Counted from the first letter of the stretch, positions 1 through 7,081 are shown. The stretch is 8,347 nt of DNA from an uncultured Bacteroidota bacterium (GCA_946887345.1 CAMPKR010000094.1:1-8347), one strand, 5' to 3'. Notes: a model not told the origin generated them from the letters alone. Numbers and translations are program-made.

Positions 1-43
1 CTGTTGTGCCTATATTAGAGGGCAGGGAGCTCGTAGTTCATTC

Positions 44-682
44 TTAGTTTAGGAAGGGATTGTATTCCTTTTCATTTCTTATCGTTGTGGAAGGGCCGTG
101 TCCACAGTGAACGGTGGTTCCATCCGGCAGGGTAAAAAGTTCATTTTTGATGCTATTGATGAGTGTCTCAAAATTTCCGCCAGGCAGATCGGTACGGCCA
201 ATACTACCTGAAAAAAGCACATCACCGCCAATAAGCCAGTCACCCGGAGCATAATAAAACACTACACTGCCCGGCGAGTGCCCCGGTGTGAAGCGAATCG
301 CAATTTCGTCCCCTCCGAGGTCCATTTTGCCGCTATCAGGGATAAAAAAGGTGGGTTCAGGGGCCTTGCCAAAGCTCAAACCGAAGAGCATAGCTGAGCC
401 TGCTGCATTCTTCAGTACTGGCATGTCCTTTTCATTTACACCAAAAGGGATCCGGTACTTATCAATAAGGGCCTGCACGCCAAAGATGTGGTCAATATGG
501 GTATGGGTATTGATGATGGCCTGCGGCTTTAAGTTGTTGTCTGTTATGTATTTAACAAGTTGGTTTGTCTCCTGTGCGTCATACATACCGGGATCCACAA
601 TCCAGCACAGTTTTTGATCGTTACTAATAAGGAAAGTGTTTTCCTGGAAGGGATTGAACGTGAATGAGTGGATATGTAACAT
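44..682 (-). CDS. MBL-fold metallo-hydrolase, YcbL / glyoxalase II-like
   Basis: A complete 212-aa cytosolic hydrolase of the metallo-beta-lactamase fold. All metal ligands expected of the glyoxalase-II branch are visible: the HxHxDH signature (H60, H62, D64, H65, in INTHTHIDH), H135 in TPGHSPGS, D154 in GGDVLF and H195 in HCGHGP. The IGRTDLPGG segment (161-169) and the short length match the YcbL group of type II glyoxalases, which hydrolyse S-lactoylglutathione-like thioesters in vitro and lack the long C-terminal substrate domain of classical GloB. The true substrate cannot be read from sequence, so a general thioesterase or other hydrolase role is possible. There is no signal peptide. The ATG at 682 is chosen because it opens the canonical N-terminal strand and lies about 28-34 nt from a good Bacteroidetes promoter. 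The gene is transcribed divergently from the large envelope gene. Confidence 0.93.
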   Translation of the reverse strand: MLHIHSFTFNPFQENTFLISNDQKLCWIVDPGMYDAQETNQLVKYITDNNLKPQAIINTHTHIDHIFGVQALIDKYRIPFGVNEKDMPVLKNAAGSAMLFGLSFGKAPEPTFFIPDSGKMDLGGDEIAIRFTPGHSPGSVVFYYAPGDWLIGGDVLFSGSIGRTDLPGGNFETLINSIKNELFTLPDGTTVHCGHGPSTTIRNEKEYNPFLN

Positions 683-715
683 TAGTGTAACGTTTTTTTC
701 AGTAACTTAGGAATG

Positions 716-748
716 CAAACATAAGCCCTTAGCGGCTTTTGGCGCAAA
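716..748 (-). promoter_or_regulatory. Bacteroidetes-type promoter for the metallo-hydrolase
   Basis: On the minus strand, TATGTTTG (723 down to 716) is an exact match to the Bacteroidetes -7 consensus TAnnTTTG. A TTTG (748 down to 745) lies 21 nt upstream as the -33 element, within the spacing range usual for this sigma factor. Transcription would start near 710, giving a 5' leader of roughly 28 nt before the ATG at 682. A second exact TAnnTTTG (TAGTTTTG, 752 down to 745) overlaps the -33 element but has no TTG at the right distance, so I regard it as secondary. No comparable promoter for the divergent gene at 784 was found in this interval. Confidence 0.6.
728..744. repeat. partial copy of the GCGG-rich intergenic repeat
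   Basis: The 17 nt at 728-744 resemble 6990-7006 upstream of the aspartate kinase gene. The first nine bases (CTTAGCGGC) are identical and about 14 of 17 match without gaps. The copy lies wholly inside the spacer between the -33 and -7 boxes of the minus-strand promoter. It is short, so chance similarity is not excluded. Confidence 0.35.
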
Positions 749-783
749 ACTAAAATAGAAAAGATATTAGCCGGGCTACGAGA

Positions 784-3700
784 ATGAACAAGGTTTTTCG
801 GATAAATAATGGTTTTTTATGGACTTGTCTCCTGCTATGCCTTTTTACGGGCAAGGCCGGTGCGCAAACATACCTGGAAAAATACGGCCAGAACAGGGTG
901 CAGTACCGCAAATTTGACTGGCGGTATTTTGATACCAAGCACTTCCGCATCTACCACTACGACCAGGCGGGCCGGCAACTGGCCCGTTACGTTTCTGAAC
1001 AGGCAGAAAATGATATAGTGGTAGTAGAGCGCAAACTGGGCGCAAAATTCCCCAAGCGCTTTAATATTATTGTTTACAATTCTTATGATGAATACAGGCA
1101 GACGAACGTGGGTCTGAAGATGGAATCGCAGCGGGAGGATAACCCGGGCGGCACTGTAGACATAGTAGGTGATAAATTGCTGGTGTACTACACAGGTGTG
1201 CATACTGACTTGCGCAGGCAACTGCGTTCGGGCATGGCAAGGGTAGTAATGGAGAGAGTGATGTTTGGCGAAAACCTTAAGCAGATGGTGAAAAACGCCG
1301 TTCTGCTGAACATGCCCAGGTGGGCTTCTGCCGGTTACATCGCTTACCTGGTAGACGGTTGGGATCCACAAAGCAACAGCGATTGGAAGAATATAATAGA
1401 GGCTAAACCCAAGGCCGGTTTTCATGAACTGTCTCAGCAATATCCTGAACTGGCCGGAAAGGCCTTCTGGAAGTTTGTATCGGAGCAGTATGATGAAAGC
1501 AATATGAAGAACCTGCTCTACAACATGGAGCTGAAGAGCAGCCTGAACCAGGCTACCAAGATGACCCTTGGTATGAAGATCGTGAAGGCTTACGATTCCT
1601 GCATAGCCTTTTACAAAGAGACGTATGCTAAGGACTCAGTATTCCAGGAGCAGCCGGATGAAACAAATGCCAATGCACTGCTTGAAATTCCTTTCCCGCA
1701 GGACAACGAGATCATACGCAGTGTAAAAGTTTCGCCGCGTGGTACCGACGTTGCCTATGTGAGCTGGAAGGATGGCGAGTTCAATGTTTATATACAGAAA
1801 ACAACCAACGAAAAAACAAGGGCTTCAATAGTGAGCGGCGGCAGGAAGGATTACAACGAACCTACCGATCCTGACTACCCTATATTAGCCTGGAACAATA
1901 CGGGATATAAACTGGCCATCCTGTATAAGAAAGGAAGCCAGACAAGGATAAGGATATACAATTCGCTGAAGGCCAAAATTGAGAACTACATAATACCGCC
2001 TAACAGGTTTGACCGCGCACTGGGAATGACCTTTATGGAGGATGACGACAAACTGGTGTTCTCTGCTATAAAGAAAAGCCAGACTGACCTCTACCAGTTT
2101 ACCATACGCGGTTCGAGGATGACGAATATAACTAAGGATGCCTGGAACGATATAGACCCATGGTTTGTAAGCGGCGGTTCACGCAGAGGTATCCTGTTCC
2201 TTTCCAACAGGCCCAGGGCCAACCTGGATGTAGGCATGGCAGTGAATGAGTTGCCTACAGGGCCGATGAATGTGTTCTTCTACGATACTAAGACACAAAG
2301 GAAAGAATTGCTGCAATGCTCGTTCGTGACCAAAGGAAATGTGTCGCAGCCTATACAGTATGGCAGTGAGAACTTTGCTTTCCTGTACGATAGCAACGGC
2401 ATACAGAATAAGTACGTAGTACTCTTCGGGCGTGATGGCAACAATATGGACTCTGCCTATGCGGTTCCTGTAACCAACTACTCGCGCAACATCATAAGCC
2501 ACCAGTATAACCCCGCCAGCGACCAAACAGCAGATGTGCTGCAGGTGGGTGCTAACTATAAGGTGTACTTTAAGAAATTGGTGATGCCGGGGGAAAACGT
2601 TGCACCAAAAGAACTGAAGCCAACCAGCCTTTCCCATACTAAAGCTGAAGCATCGCTCGCCTATCCTGCGGCCGTAGAGGCAGAAGAAAAAGCAGCTGCG
2701 GAAGCAAGTGGAGGGAAGCCGGTCACAATTGTAAAAAGCGGTAACGATTTTCAATCGGAATTTGCCCAGGAGGAAAATGCAACACCGGCAGTGCAAGACA
2801 GCAGCACGCAACCTGTAATTGCTACTGAAGAGGCTGCTGCTGCAAATGATACTGCAGTTCTTGCCACCTCCGATACCAGCGATCTGCTGAACATGGCCGA
2901 TAGCACTTATCTGAAAATGAAGGCCCAGCCATACAGGCTCAGCTTTAAGCCTGACTTCTTTACCGTAAAGGCGGACAATAGCGTACTGTTTAATCAGTAT
3001 CAATCGTATGAGAATAATGGTGGTGCTTATACCAATCCATCGCTGGCGGGTATGATAATGGTGAGCCTGGATGATATAATGGAAAACCATCGCTTTACAG
3101 GTGGCTTCCGCTTACCTATCAACTTTTCGGGAACATCTTATTTCCTGCAGTACAACAACTTTACCCGCCGGGTAGACTGGGGTATATTATACTTACGCAG
3201 CCAAAGCCTGTATAACTACCTTGTAACATATGCTGACCAGTTTGGTAACCCGGTATTGCAAAAGGAACAACTGGGCCGCACTACCACCAATATGTTCCAG
3301 GGAAATGCCACTTATCCTTTGGATCGCGTCAGGAGCGTACGTATGAACCTTGGGATGAGGCAGGATGTACTGGTATTCAAAGCGCAGGAAGATTCATTAA
3401 GTCTGTTTGATCCTCCCAGGAACAAAAAATACTGGGCACTGAGCAGGGTAGAATATGTTTTTGATAACTCTGTGAGCCCCGAGATGAATATAAGGAAAGG
3501 ATACAGGTACAAGTTCTTCGGAGAGTATATGTACAACTTTACTTCGGGCAAAGGTGTGTATGTGCTGGGTACAGATTTCCGTTCGTATCAACCGGTATAC
3601 AAACAACTGACCTGGGCGTCGCGCATAGCCGTAGCACACTCGGGCGGTTCTCAAAAGATAATGTACTACATGGGTGGCGCAGACAATTGGCTGAATACGC

Positions 3701-4176
3701 AATACAATACCGCCGTTCCTCCGGGCAGCGATAACCCCGAGGAATTTGCCTTCCAGACAGTAGCCAACCAGATGCGCGGCTATCCTCAAAACTCAAGGAA
3801 CGGTAACACCTATGCAGTGCTGAACAATGAACTGCGCCTGCCGATAGCTTCCACTTTTATCAAAAGACCGGTGCAGTCTTCAATACTGAAGAACCTGCAG
3901 CTGGTAGGTTTTGTAGATGCGGGATCGGCATGGATGGGATTGCTGCCCAATGCAGAGAATTTTAATACCACCTACATATATCCTAATTCATCTGCCTCTT
4001 CCGGCGGCATCAACAATGTATTGCTGGAGCTTAAAGTTCCGGGAAATACGGGCCTCTGCCTTGGCTATGGCCTTGGTTTGAGAACAACCCTGCTTGGTTA
4101 CTTTTTACGACTGGACCGTACCTGGAATATAGAAGGCCAGAAGATGTGGATGGTATCGCTTGGTACAGATTTTTAG
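784..4176 (+). CDS. outer-membrane protein: inactive peptidase-like domain, TolB-like propeller, Omp85-like barrel
   Basis: A complete 1130-aa envelope protein. Residues 1-27 form a Sec signal peptide with a hydrophobic core (FLWTCLLLCLF) and likely cleavage after AGA, before Q28. Residues about 40-270 resemble the peptidase-MA (gluzincin) region of TolB-like Bacteroidetes proteins, but the place expected for HExxH reads MERVM (156-160), so metallopeptidase activity is unlikely. Residues about 305-590 contain PD40/TolB-type blades (VSPRGTDVAYVSW, LVFSAIKKSQTDLYQF, ILFLSNRPRANLDVG). Residues about 603-705 are a low-complexity Ala/Glu/Ser/Thr linker. Residues about 715-1130 form a beta-barrel with Omp85 C-terminal hallmarks (VGFVDAGSAW, GYGLGLRTTLLGYFLRLDRTW) and a terminal Phe (SLGTDF). 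No POTRA domains are seen. I recall homologues across Bacteroidetes annotated as TolB-like or hypothetical; the function is unknown. A role in outer-membrane assembly or surface transport is inference. The ATG at 784 is the only start that preserves the signal peptide. Tandem stops (TAG TAA) end it, followed by a terminator. Confidence 0.85.
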   Translation: MNKVFRINNGFLWTCLLLCLFTGKAGAQTYLEKYGQNRVQYRKFDWRYFDTKHFRIYHYDQAGRQLARYVSEQAENDIVVVERKLGAKFPKRFNIIVYNSYDEYRQTNVGLKMESQREDNPGGTVDIVGDKLLVYYTGVHTDLRRQLRSGMARVVMERVMFGENLKQMVKNAVLLNMPRWASAGYIAYLVDGWDPQSNSDWKNIIEAKPKAGFHELSQQYPELAGKAFWKFVSEQYDESNMKNLLYNMELKSSLNQATKMTLGMKIVKAYDSCIAFYKETYAKDSVFQEQPDETNANALLEIPFPQDNEIIRSVKVSPRGTDVAYVSWKDGEFNVYIQKTTNEKTRASIVSGGRKDYNEPTDPDYPILAWNNTGYKLAILYKKGSQTRIRIYNSLKAKIENYIIPPNRFDRALGMTFMEDDDKLVFSAIKKSQTDLYQFTIRGSRMTNITKDAWNDIDPWFVSGGSRRGILFLSNRPRANLDVGMAVNELPTGPMNVFFYDTKTQRKELLQCSFVTKGNVSQPIQYGSENFAFLYDSNGIQNKYVVLFGRDGNNMDSAYAVPVTNYSRNIISHQYNPASDQTADVLQVGANYKVYFKKLVMPGENVAPKELKPTSLSHTKAEASLAYPAAVEAEEKAAAEASGGKPVTIVKSGNDFQSEFAQEENATPAVQDSSTQPVIATEEAAAANDTAVLATSDTSDLLNMADSTYLKMKAQPYRLSFKPDFFTVKADNSVLFNQYQSYENNGGAYTNPSLAGMIMVSLDDIMENHRFTGGFRLPINFSGTSYFLQYNNFTRRVDWGILYLRSQSLYNYLVTYADQFGNPVLQKEQLGRTTTNMFQGNATYPLDRVRSVRMNLGMRQDVLVFKAQEDSLSLFDPPRNKKYWALSRVEYVFDNSVSPEMNIRKGYRYKFFGEYMYNFTSGKGVYVLGTDFRSYQPVYKQLTWASRIAVAHSGGSQKIMYYMGGADNWLNTQYNTAVPPGSDNPEEFAFQTVANQMRGYPQNSRNGNTYAVLNNELRLPIASTFIKRPVQSSILKNLQLVGFVDAGSAWMGLLPNAENFNTTYIYPNSSASSGGINNVLLELKVPGNTGLCLGYGLGLRTTLLGYFLRLDRTWNIEGQKMWMVSLGTDF

Positions 4177-4196
4177 TAATAAGATATTATATTGAG

Positions 4197-4222
4197 AAGG
4201 CCGCTGTTAAAGCGGCTTTTTT
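4197..4222 (+). terminator. rho-independent terminator after the propeller-barrel gene
   Basis: GCCGCT (4200-4205) pairs perfectly with AGCGGC (4211-4216) around the loop GTTAA. Three weaker outer pairs (4197-4199 with 4217-4219) extend the stem to nine. A run of six T follows directly (4217-4222). It lies 21 nt after the stop codon and separates this gene from the MCE/OstA-like unit. Confidence 0.85.
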
Positions 4223-4273
4223 GTTTGTAATATATACAGGCATGGTATTTAATAGATGAGTACTGGGGTAGTT

Positions 4274-4294
4274 TAGGTTTGTTTAGTACTTTTG
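4274..4294 (+). promoter_or_regulatory. candidate -7 boxes for the MCE/OstA-like operon
   Basis: Two exact matches to the Bacteroidetes -7 consensus lie 13 nt apart: TAGGTTTG (4274-4281) and TACTTTTG (4287-4294). The downstream box would give a start near 4300 and a leader of about 23 nt before the ATG at 4323. Neither has a clean TTG at the usual -33 distance; at best there is a weak CTGG near 4263-4266. The position just after a terminator and before the first gene of a unit supports a promoter here, but which box is used is unclear. Confidence 0.5.
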
Positions 4295-4322
4295 ATGATA
4301 TATTTTTTAGAATCAATATTTT

Positions 4323-5267
4323 ATGACTTTTTCGAAAGAGGCCAGGATAGGATTATTAGTAGCGATGGCGATATTGATATTAATTACGGGCTTCTACTTT
4401 TTGAGAGGCTCCAACCTGTTCTCCCGGGAAAATACTTATTTCTGTTACTTCAATAATATCCAGGGGCTGCAGGCCTCGGCGCCGGTCCAGATAAAAGGGT
4501 TTGGTGTGGGGCGCGTAGGGGCGATAAAACTGGATGGAAAAAAAGTAAAAGTGACCATATCTGTCAGCAAAAAGCAGAGCATACCCGAAGGAACTGTAGC
4601 TAAGCTGGCCTCGGCCGACCTCCTGGGTTCCAAAGTGATATCGCTGGAGCTGGGGAATAGTGCTGTAGCGGTAAAGAACGAAGGAGTATTGCCCACCACC
4701 GTGGAAGGAGGTATAATAGACAACCTGAGCACGGAGATATCTCCGCTGATAAAAGACATAAGGCTGGTAATATCCAGGCTGGACACCACCGTTATCAGCA
4801 TTAACGGCATACTGAACGAAGAAACCCAGACCAGGCTGAACAGTAGTATCGCGTCACTGGAAACTACTATGAATAATTTCTCCCAGCTTTCGCAGAGGCT
4901 GAACAATGAAAGTGCCCAGATGCAGTCGATCATCAGCAATGCCAATTCGATCACTGCCAATCTTGCGGATAACAATTCCCGCATCTCGAACATTTTGAGA
5001 CATGCAGAAACTACTACTGACCAGCTCTCCCGTGCACCGATAGAAGGAACAGTGAAGGACCTGCAAACAGCAGCTAACCAGCTGCAGGGCGTGATCCAGA
5101 AAATCAACAGCAACCAGGGTTCGCTCGGTATGCTGGTAAATGATAAAGAACTCTATATCAATCTTACGAATTCGCTGAACACGATGAATAAGTTGATGGC
5201 CGATCTGCAGGCTCACCCCAGTCGTTATATAAACGTGACTATCTTTGGCAAAAAGAGGAAAGATTAG
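4323..5267 (+). CDS. MCE/MlaD family protein, inner-membrane-anchored lipid-transport component
   Basis: A complete 314-aa protein. Residues 10-27 form a single N-terminal transmembrane helix (GLLVAMAILILITGFYFL). Residues about 37-113 form one MCE domain (NIQGLQASAPVQIKGFGVGRVGAI, then ASADLLGSKVISLELG). Residues 140-300 are polar and helical with repeated Asn/Ser/Gln/Leu patterns, probably a long periplasmic coiled coil. The C terminus has the HPSRYINVTIFGKK segment that I recall as typical of Bacteroidetes MCE proteins. MCE proteins of the MlaD type form rings that carry phospholipids or other hydrophobic molecules between the membranes, normally with an ABC permease (MlaE) and ATPase (MlaF). 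Neither partner is in this window, so any ABC complex is encoded elsewhere or beyond the edges. The ATG at 4323 directly precedes the membrane anchor. The OstA-like gene begins 43 nt after its stop with no terminator between, so co-transcription is likely. Confidence 0.9.
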   Translation: MTFSKEARIGLLVAMAILILITGFYFLRGSNLFSRENTYFCYFNNIQGLQASAPVQIKGFGVGRVGAIKLDGKKVKVTISVSKKQSIPEGTVAKLASADLLGSKVISLELGNSAVAVKNEGVLPTTVEGGIIDNLSTEISPLIKDIRLVISRLDTTVISINGILNEETQTRLNSSIASLETTMNNFSQLSQRLNNESAQMQSIISNANSITANLADNNSRISNILRHAETTTDQLSRAPIEGTVKDLQTAANQLQGVIQKINSNQGSLGMLVNDKELYINLTNSLNTMNKLMADLQAHPSRYINVTIFGKKRKD

Positions 5268-5300
5268 TTTGCCGCGCAATTTAAAAAGACATTTAAAGTT

Positions 5301-5331
5301 GATTGGTAGTATGAAACTCATGCTACCAATT
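5301..5331 (+). promoter_or_regulatory. RNA hairpin enclosing the start codon of the OstA-like gene
   Basis: ATTGGTAGTATG (5302-5313) pairs with CATGCTACCAAT (5319-5330) around the five-base loop AAACT. Eleven of the twelve pairs are Watson-Crick; the pair 5310-5322 becomes G-U in RNA, and a further G-U (5301-5331) can extend it. The ATG at 5311-5313 forms the last three base pairs below the loop, so it should be hidden from ribosomes when the stem is folded. The next in-frame ATG (5320-5322) lies in the opposite arm. No T-run follows, so this is not an intrinsic terminator. Start-codon occlusion or translational coupling to the MCE gene is inference. Confidence 0.55.
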
Positions 5332-6933
5332 CTGCTGTTTGTATTGGCAGGAATGAAAGTGAATGGGCAGCAGCCACCGCCGGGCAAGACAAAGGTTTTT
5401 ATCGAGCGAAGCCTTGGAAGTTTCTTCATACAGACTGACAGTGGAAATATATCGCGCCTGATTGGGGACGTGGTAATAAGGCATGACGATGACTACCTGT
5501 ACTGCGATAGTGCCCATATTAACTTGGCTACCAATAATCTGAAGGCATATGGCAGTGTAAGGATAGTTCAGCCCGGAGGAACACAGGGCACCAGCGACTA
5601 CCTGAACTACATGGGTAACAGGAAACTGGCCTATATGAGCGGCAATGTGAGCCTGACAGATGGCAAAAGCAATCTCTGGTGCGAAGAACTGACCTACGAC
5701 CTGAACAGCAAAGTAGGAGTATACAACAGGAACGGTACCCTGCAGGACGGAAGCACAGTCGTATCGAGCAGGGAAGGGACATATAACCTGAAGACAAAAG
5801 ACTCCCGCTTTAAGGGTAATGTAAACATTACCGACCCGGAATATAGTGTGGTGTCAGAAGATATAGCATACAATACTGAAAGCAAGATAAGTCGCTACTA
5901 CGCCTATTCAGTGGTTACCACCGATAAGTCGACACTGATAACCAGCAAAGGGCATTACAATGCCACCAGTAAGATCGGCCACTTTGAAGGCCGCTCTTCC
6001 ATTACTAATGAAAGCCAGTATATAGAGGGCGATACGCTTGACTATAACAAGGTGACCGGCTTTGGCAAAGCAGTCGGCGATGTAATAGCCTTGGATACTG
6101 GGCAGAAGACAACGCTATTTTGCGACATAGCGGTCTACAATGAAATAACAGGTAAGACCAAGGCCTGGGGAAGACCAGTGATGAAACAAGTGAATGAAAA
6201 AGATAGCCTTTTTATCCGTGCCGATACTTTTTTCTCAGCCCCTGTGCAGAGGCCGGGCGATACAGTAAAAGTGGCAAGAGTACGATACGACACTAAGAAA
6301 ATCAAGATAACCGAAATGGTAAGTGTGGCAGATAGCCTGGCCGGCGCTGACTCAACGAGGCCTAGATATTTTATAGCGTATCACCATGTAAAAATATTTT
6401 CAGATTCCCTGCAAGGCAGATGCGACAGTCTCTCGTACACCCAGGAAGATTCTATGATGCGGATGATGTTTGATCCCGTTGCCTGGTCAAGGAAAAGCCA
6501 GATTACAGGGGACACCATACTTATAAAGCAGAGAGACAGCAATGAAATAGAATACCTGTATGTGCCTAACAACGCCTACATGGTATCACTGGCAGGACCC
6601 GACTCGGCAGACCTCTATGACCAAATACAGGGAAAGACCCTGCGGGCCAACTTTAACGACAGTACCATAACGGATATGGTTGTTCAGCCGAATGCGGAGA
6701 GCATTTACTACTCTAAAGATGAAAGCGGCGCCTACCTGGGGGTGAACCAGGGGAAGGGCGAGCGTATGTACGTTTATTTCGGAGCTGAAAAGATCAGTAA
6801 GATCAGGTATGAGCAGGACGTGACCCAAACCATGACCCCGATGGACAAGGCTAACCTGCCTAATATGAAGCTGAGCCGCTTTAAATGGCGGGAGGATGAG
6901 CGGCCCAAAACTAAAGAAGAGCTCTTTGAATAG
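5311..6933 (+). CDS. OstA/LptA-like periplasmic protein
   Basis: A complete 540-aa protein of the OstA-like family, related to LptA and the N-terminal part of LptD, which pass lipopolysaccharide across the periplasm along a beta-jellyroll groove. Residues 1-20 form a signal peptide (LPILLFVLAG core, likely cleaved near VNGQ-QPPPG). From about residue 40 to 310 the sequence shows degenerate jellyroll repeats: GDVVIRHDDDYLYCDSA (52-68), GNVSLTDGKSNLWCEEL (111-127), GNVNITDPEYSVVSEDI (169-185) and later units around 236-305. Residues 350-540 continue with similar but more diverged strands. There is no C-terminal outer-membrane barrel as in LptD, so this is likely a soluble periplasmic bridge. 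The frame is open back to a TTG at 5245, but that start would overlap the MCE gene and put 22 basic residues before the signal peptide, so the ATG at 5311 is preferred; it lies in a hairpin. A role in LPS export is inferred from the fold; the MCE neighbour fits envelope lipid traffic. Confidence 0.88.
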   Translation: MKLMLPILLFVLAGMKVNGQQPPPGKTKVFIERSLGSFFIQTDSGNISRLIGDVVIRHDDDYLYCDSAHINLATNNLKAYGSVRIVQPGGTQGTSDYLNYMGNRKLAYMSGNVSLTDGKSNLWCEELTYDLNSKVGVYNRNGTLQDGSTVVSSREGTYNLKTKDSRFKGNVNITDPEYSVVSEDIAYNTESKISRYYAYSVVTTDKSTLITSKGHYNATSKIGHFEGRSSITNESQYIEGDTLDYNKVTGFGKAVGDVIALDTGQKTTLFCDIAVYNEITGKTKAWGRPVMKQVNEKDSLFIRADTFFSAPVQRPGDTVKVARVRYDTKKIKITEMVSVADSLAGADSTRPRYFIAYHHVKIFSDSLQGRCDSLSYTQEDSMMRMMFDPVAWSRKSQITGDTILIKQRDSNEIEYLYVPNNAYMVSLAGPDSADLYDQIQGKTLRANFNDSTITDMVVQPNAESIYYSKDESGAYLGVNQGKGERMYVYFGAEKISKIRYEQDVTQTMTPMDKANLPNMKLSRFKWREDERPKTKEELFE

Positions 6934-6969
6934 TTTCAGTTGCCTCCATTTAAAAGAATAGCCAGGCCT

Positions 6970-7008
6970 CTCTGCGTATCTTAGCGGTACTTAGCGGCCT
7001 TTGCGGTT
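6970..7008. repeat. four degenerate 10-nt tandem units, GCGG-rich intergenic repeat
   Basis: Four units follow one another: CTCTGCGTAT (6970-6979), CTTAGCGGTA (6980-6989), CTTAGCGGC (6990-6998, one base short) and CTTTGCGGTT (6999-7008), followed by AAAT. The shared core is CTTWGCGG. I recall similar strings in intergenic regions of many environmental bacteria, including Bacteroidetes, but their function is not known to me. The array lies between the OstA-like gene and the aspartate kinase gene and shares a nine-base core with 728-736. Confidence 0.7.
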
Positions 7009-7018
7009 AAATGCTGTC

Positions 7019-7080
7019 TACTCTGTACTATTTACTACTTTTGCCTACTTTTTACTTTCTACTTTAGACTTTTTACTTGT
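7019..7080. repeat. 7-nt tandem array (TACTTTN) just upstream of aspartate kinase
   Basis: Units start every 7 nt at 7019 (TACTCTG), 7026 (TACTATT), 7033 (TACTACT), then after a six-base irregular stretch at 7046 (TACTTTT), 7053 (TACTTTC), 7060 (TACTTTA), 7067 (GACTTTT) and 7074 (TACTTGT). The array ends one base before the start codon at 7082. The core resembles the first seven bases of the -7 promoter consensus (TAnnTTT). The strand is T-rich in the transcribed direction. An AT-rich leader or slippage-generated array are both possible readings. Confidence 0.75.
7036..7043 (+). promoter_or_regulatory. candidate -7 box for aspartate kinase
   Basis: TACTTTTG at 7036-7043 is an exact TAnnTTTG match and is the only element of the 7-nt array that has the final G. 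It is the same octamer as at 4287-4294. A start near 7049 would give a leader of about 33 nt. The -33 region has only a CTG (7014-7016, 19 nt upstream) instead of TTG, so the call is moderate. Confidence 0.45.
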
Positions 7081-7081
7081 A

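Noticed and set aside
1..43. Possible end of another gene or a terminator downstream of the metallo-hydrolase
   Set aside because: Only 43 nt are visible, with no stem plus T-run on the minus strand and no recognisable coding.
723..740. Possible hairpin terminator (AAGCC, loop CTTAGC, GGCTT, then TT)
   Set aside because: The stem is only five pairs, no gene ends here on either strand, and the sequence lies within the minus-strand promoter.
2179..3090. 303-aa open frame on the minus strand inside the propeller-barrel gene
   Set aside because: Its translation shows no recognisable domain and lies fully antisense to a gene with clear domains; it is a codon-bias shadow, as are the other long antisense frames.
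5245..5310. Longer OstA-like protein starting at TTG 5245
   Set aside because: It would overlap the MCE gene and bury the signal peptide behind 22 residues; ATG 5311 gives a proper signal peptide.
7001..7081. N-terminal extension of aspartate kinase from a TTG at 7001, giving a hydrophobic leader
   Set aside because: The 27 residues are encoded by the two intergenic repeat arrays, and the family begins at the MEVYKFGG-type motif encoded from 7082.
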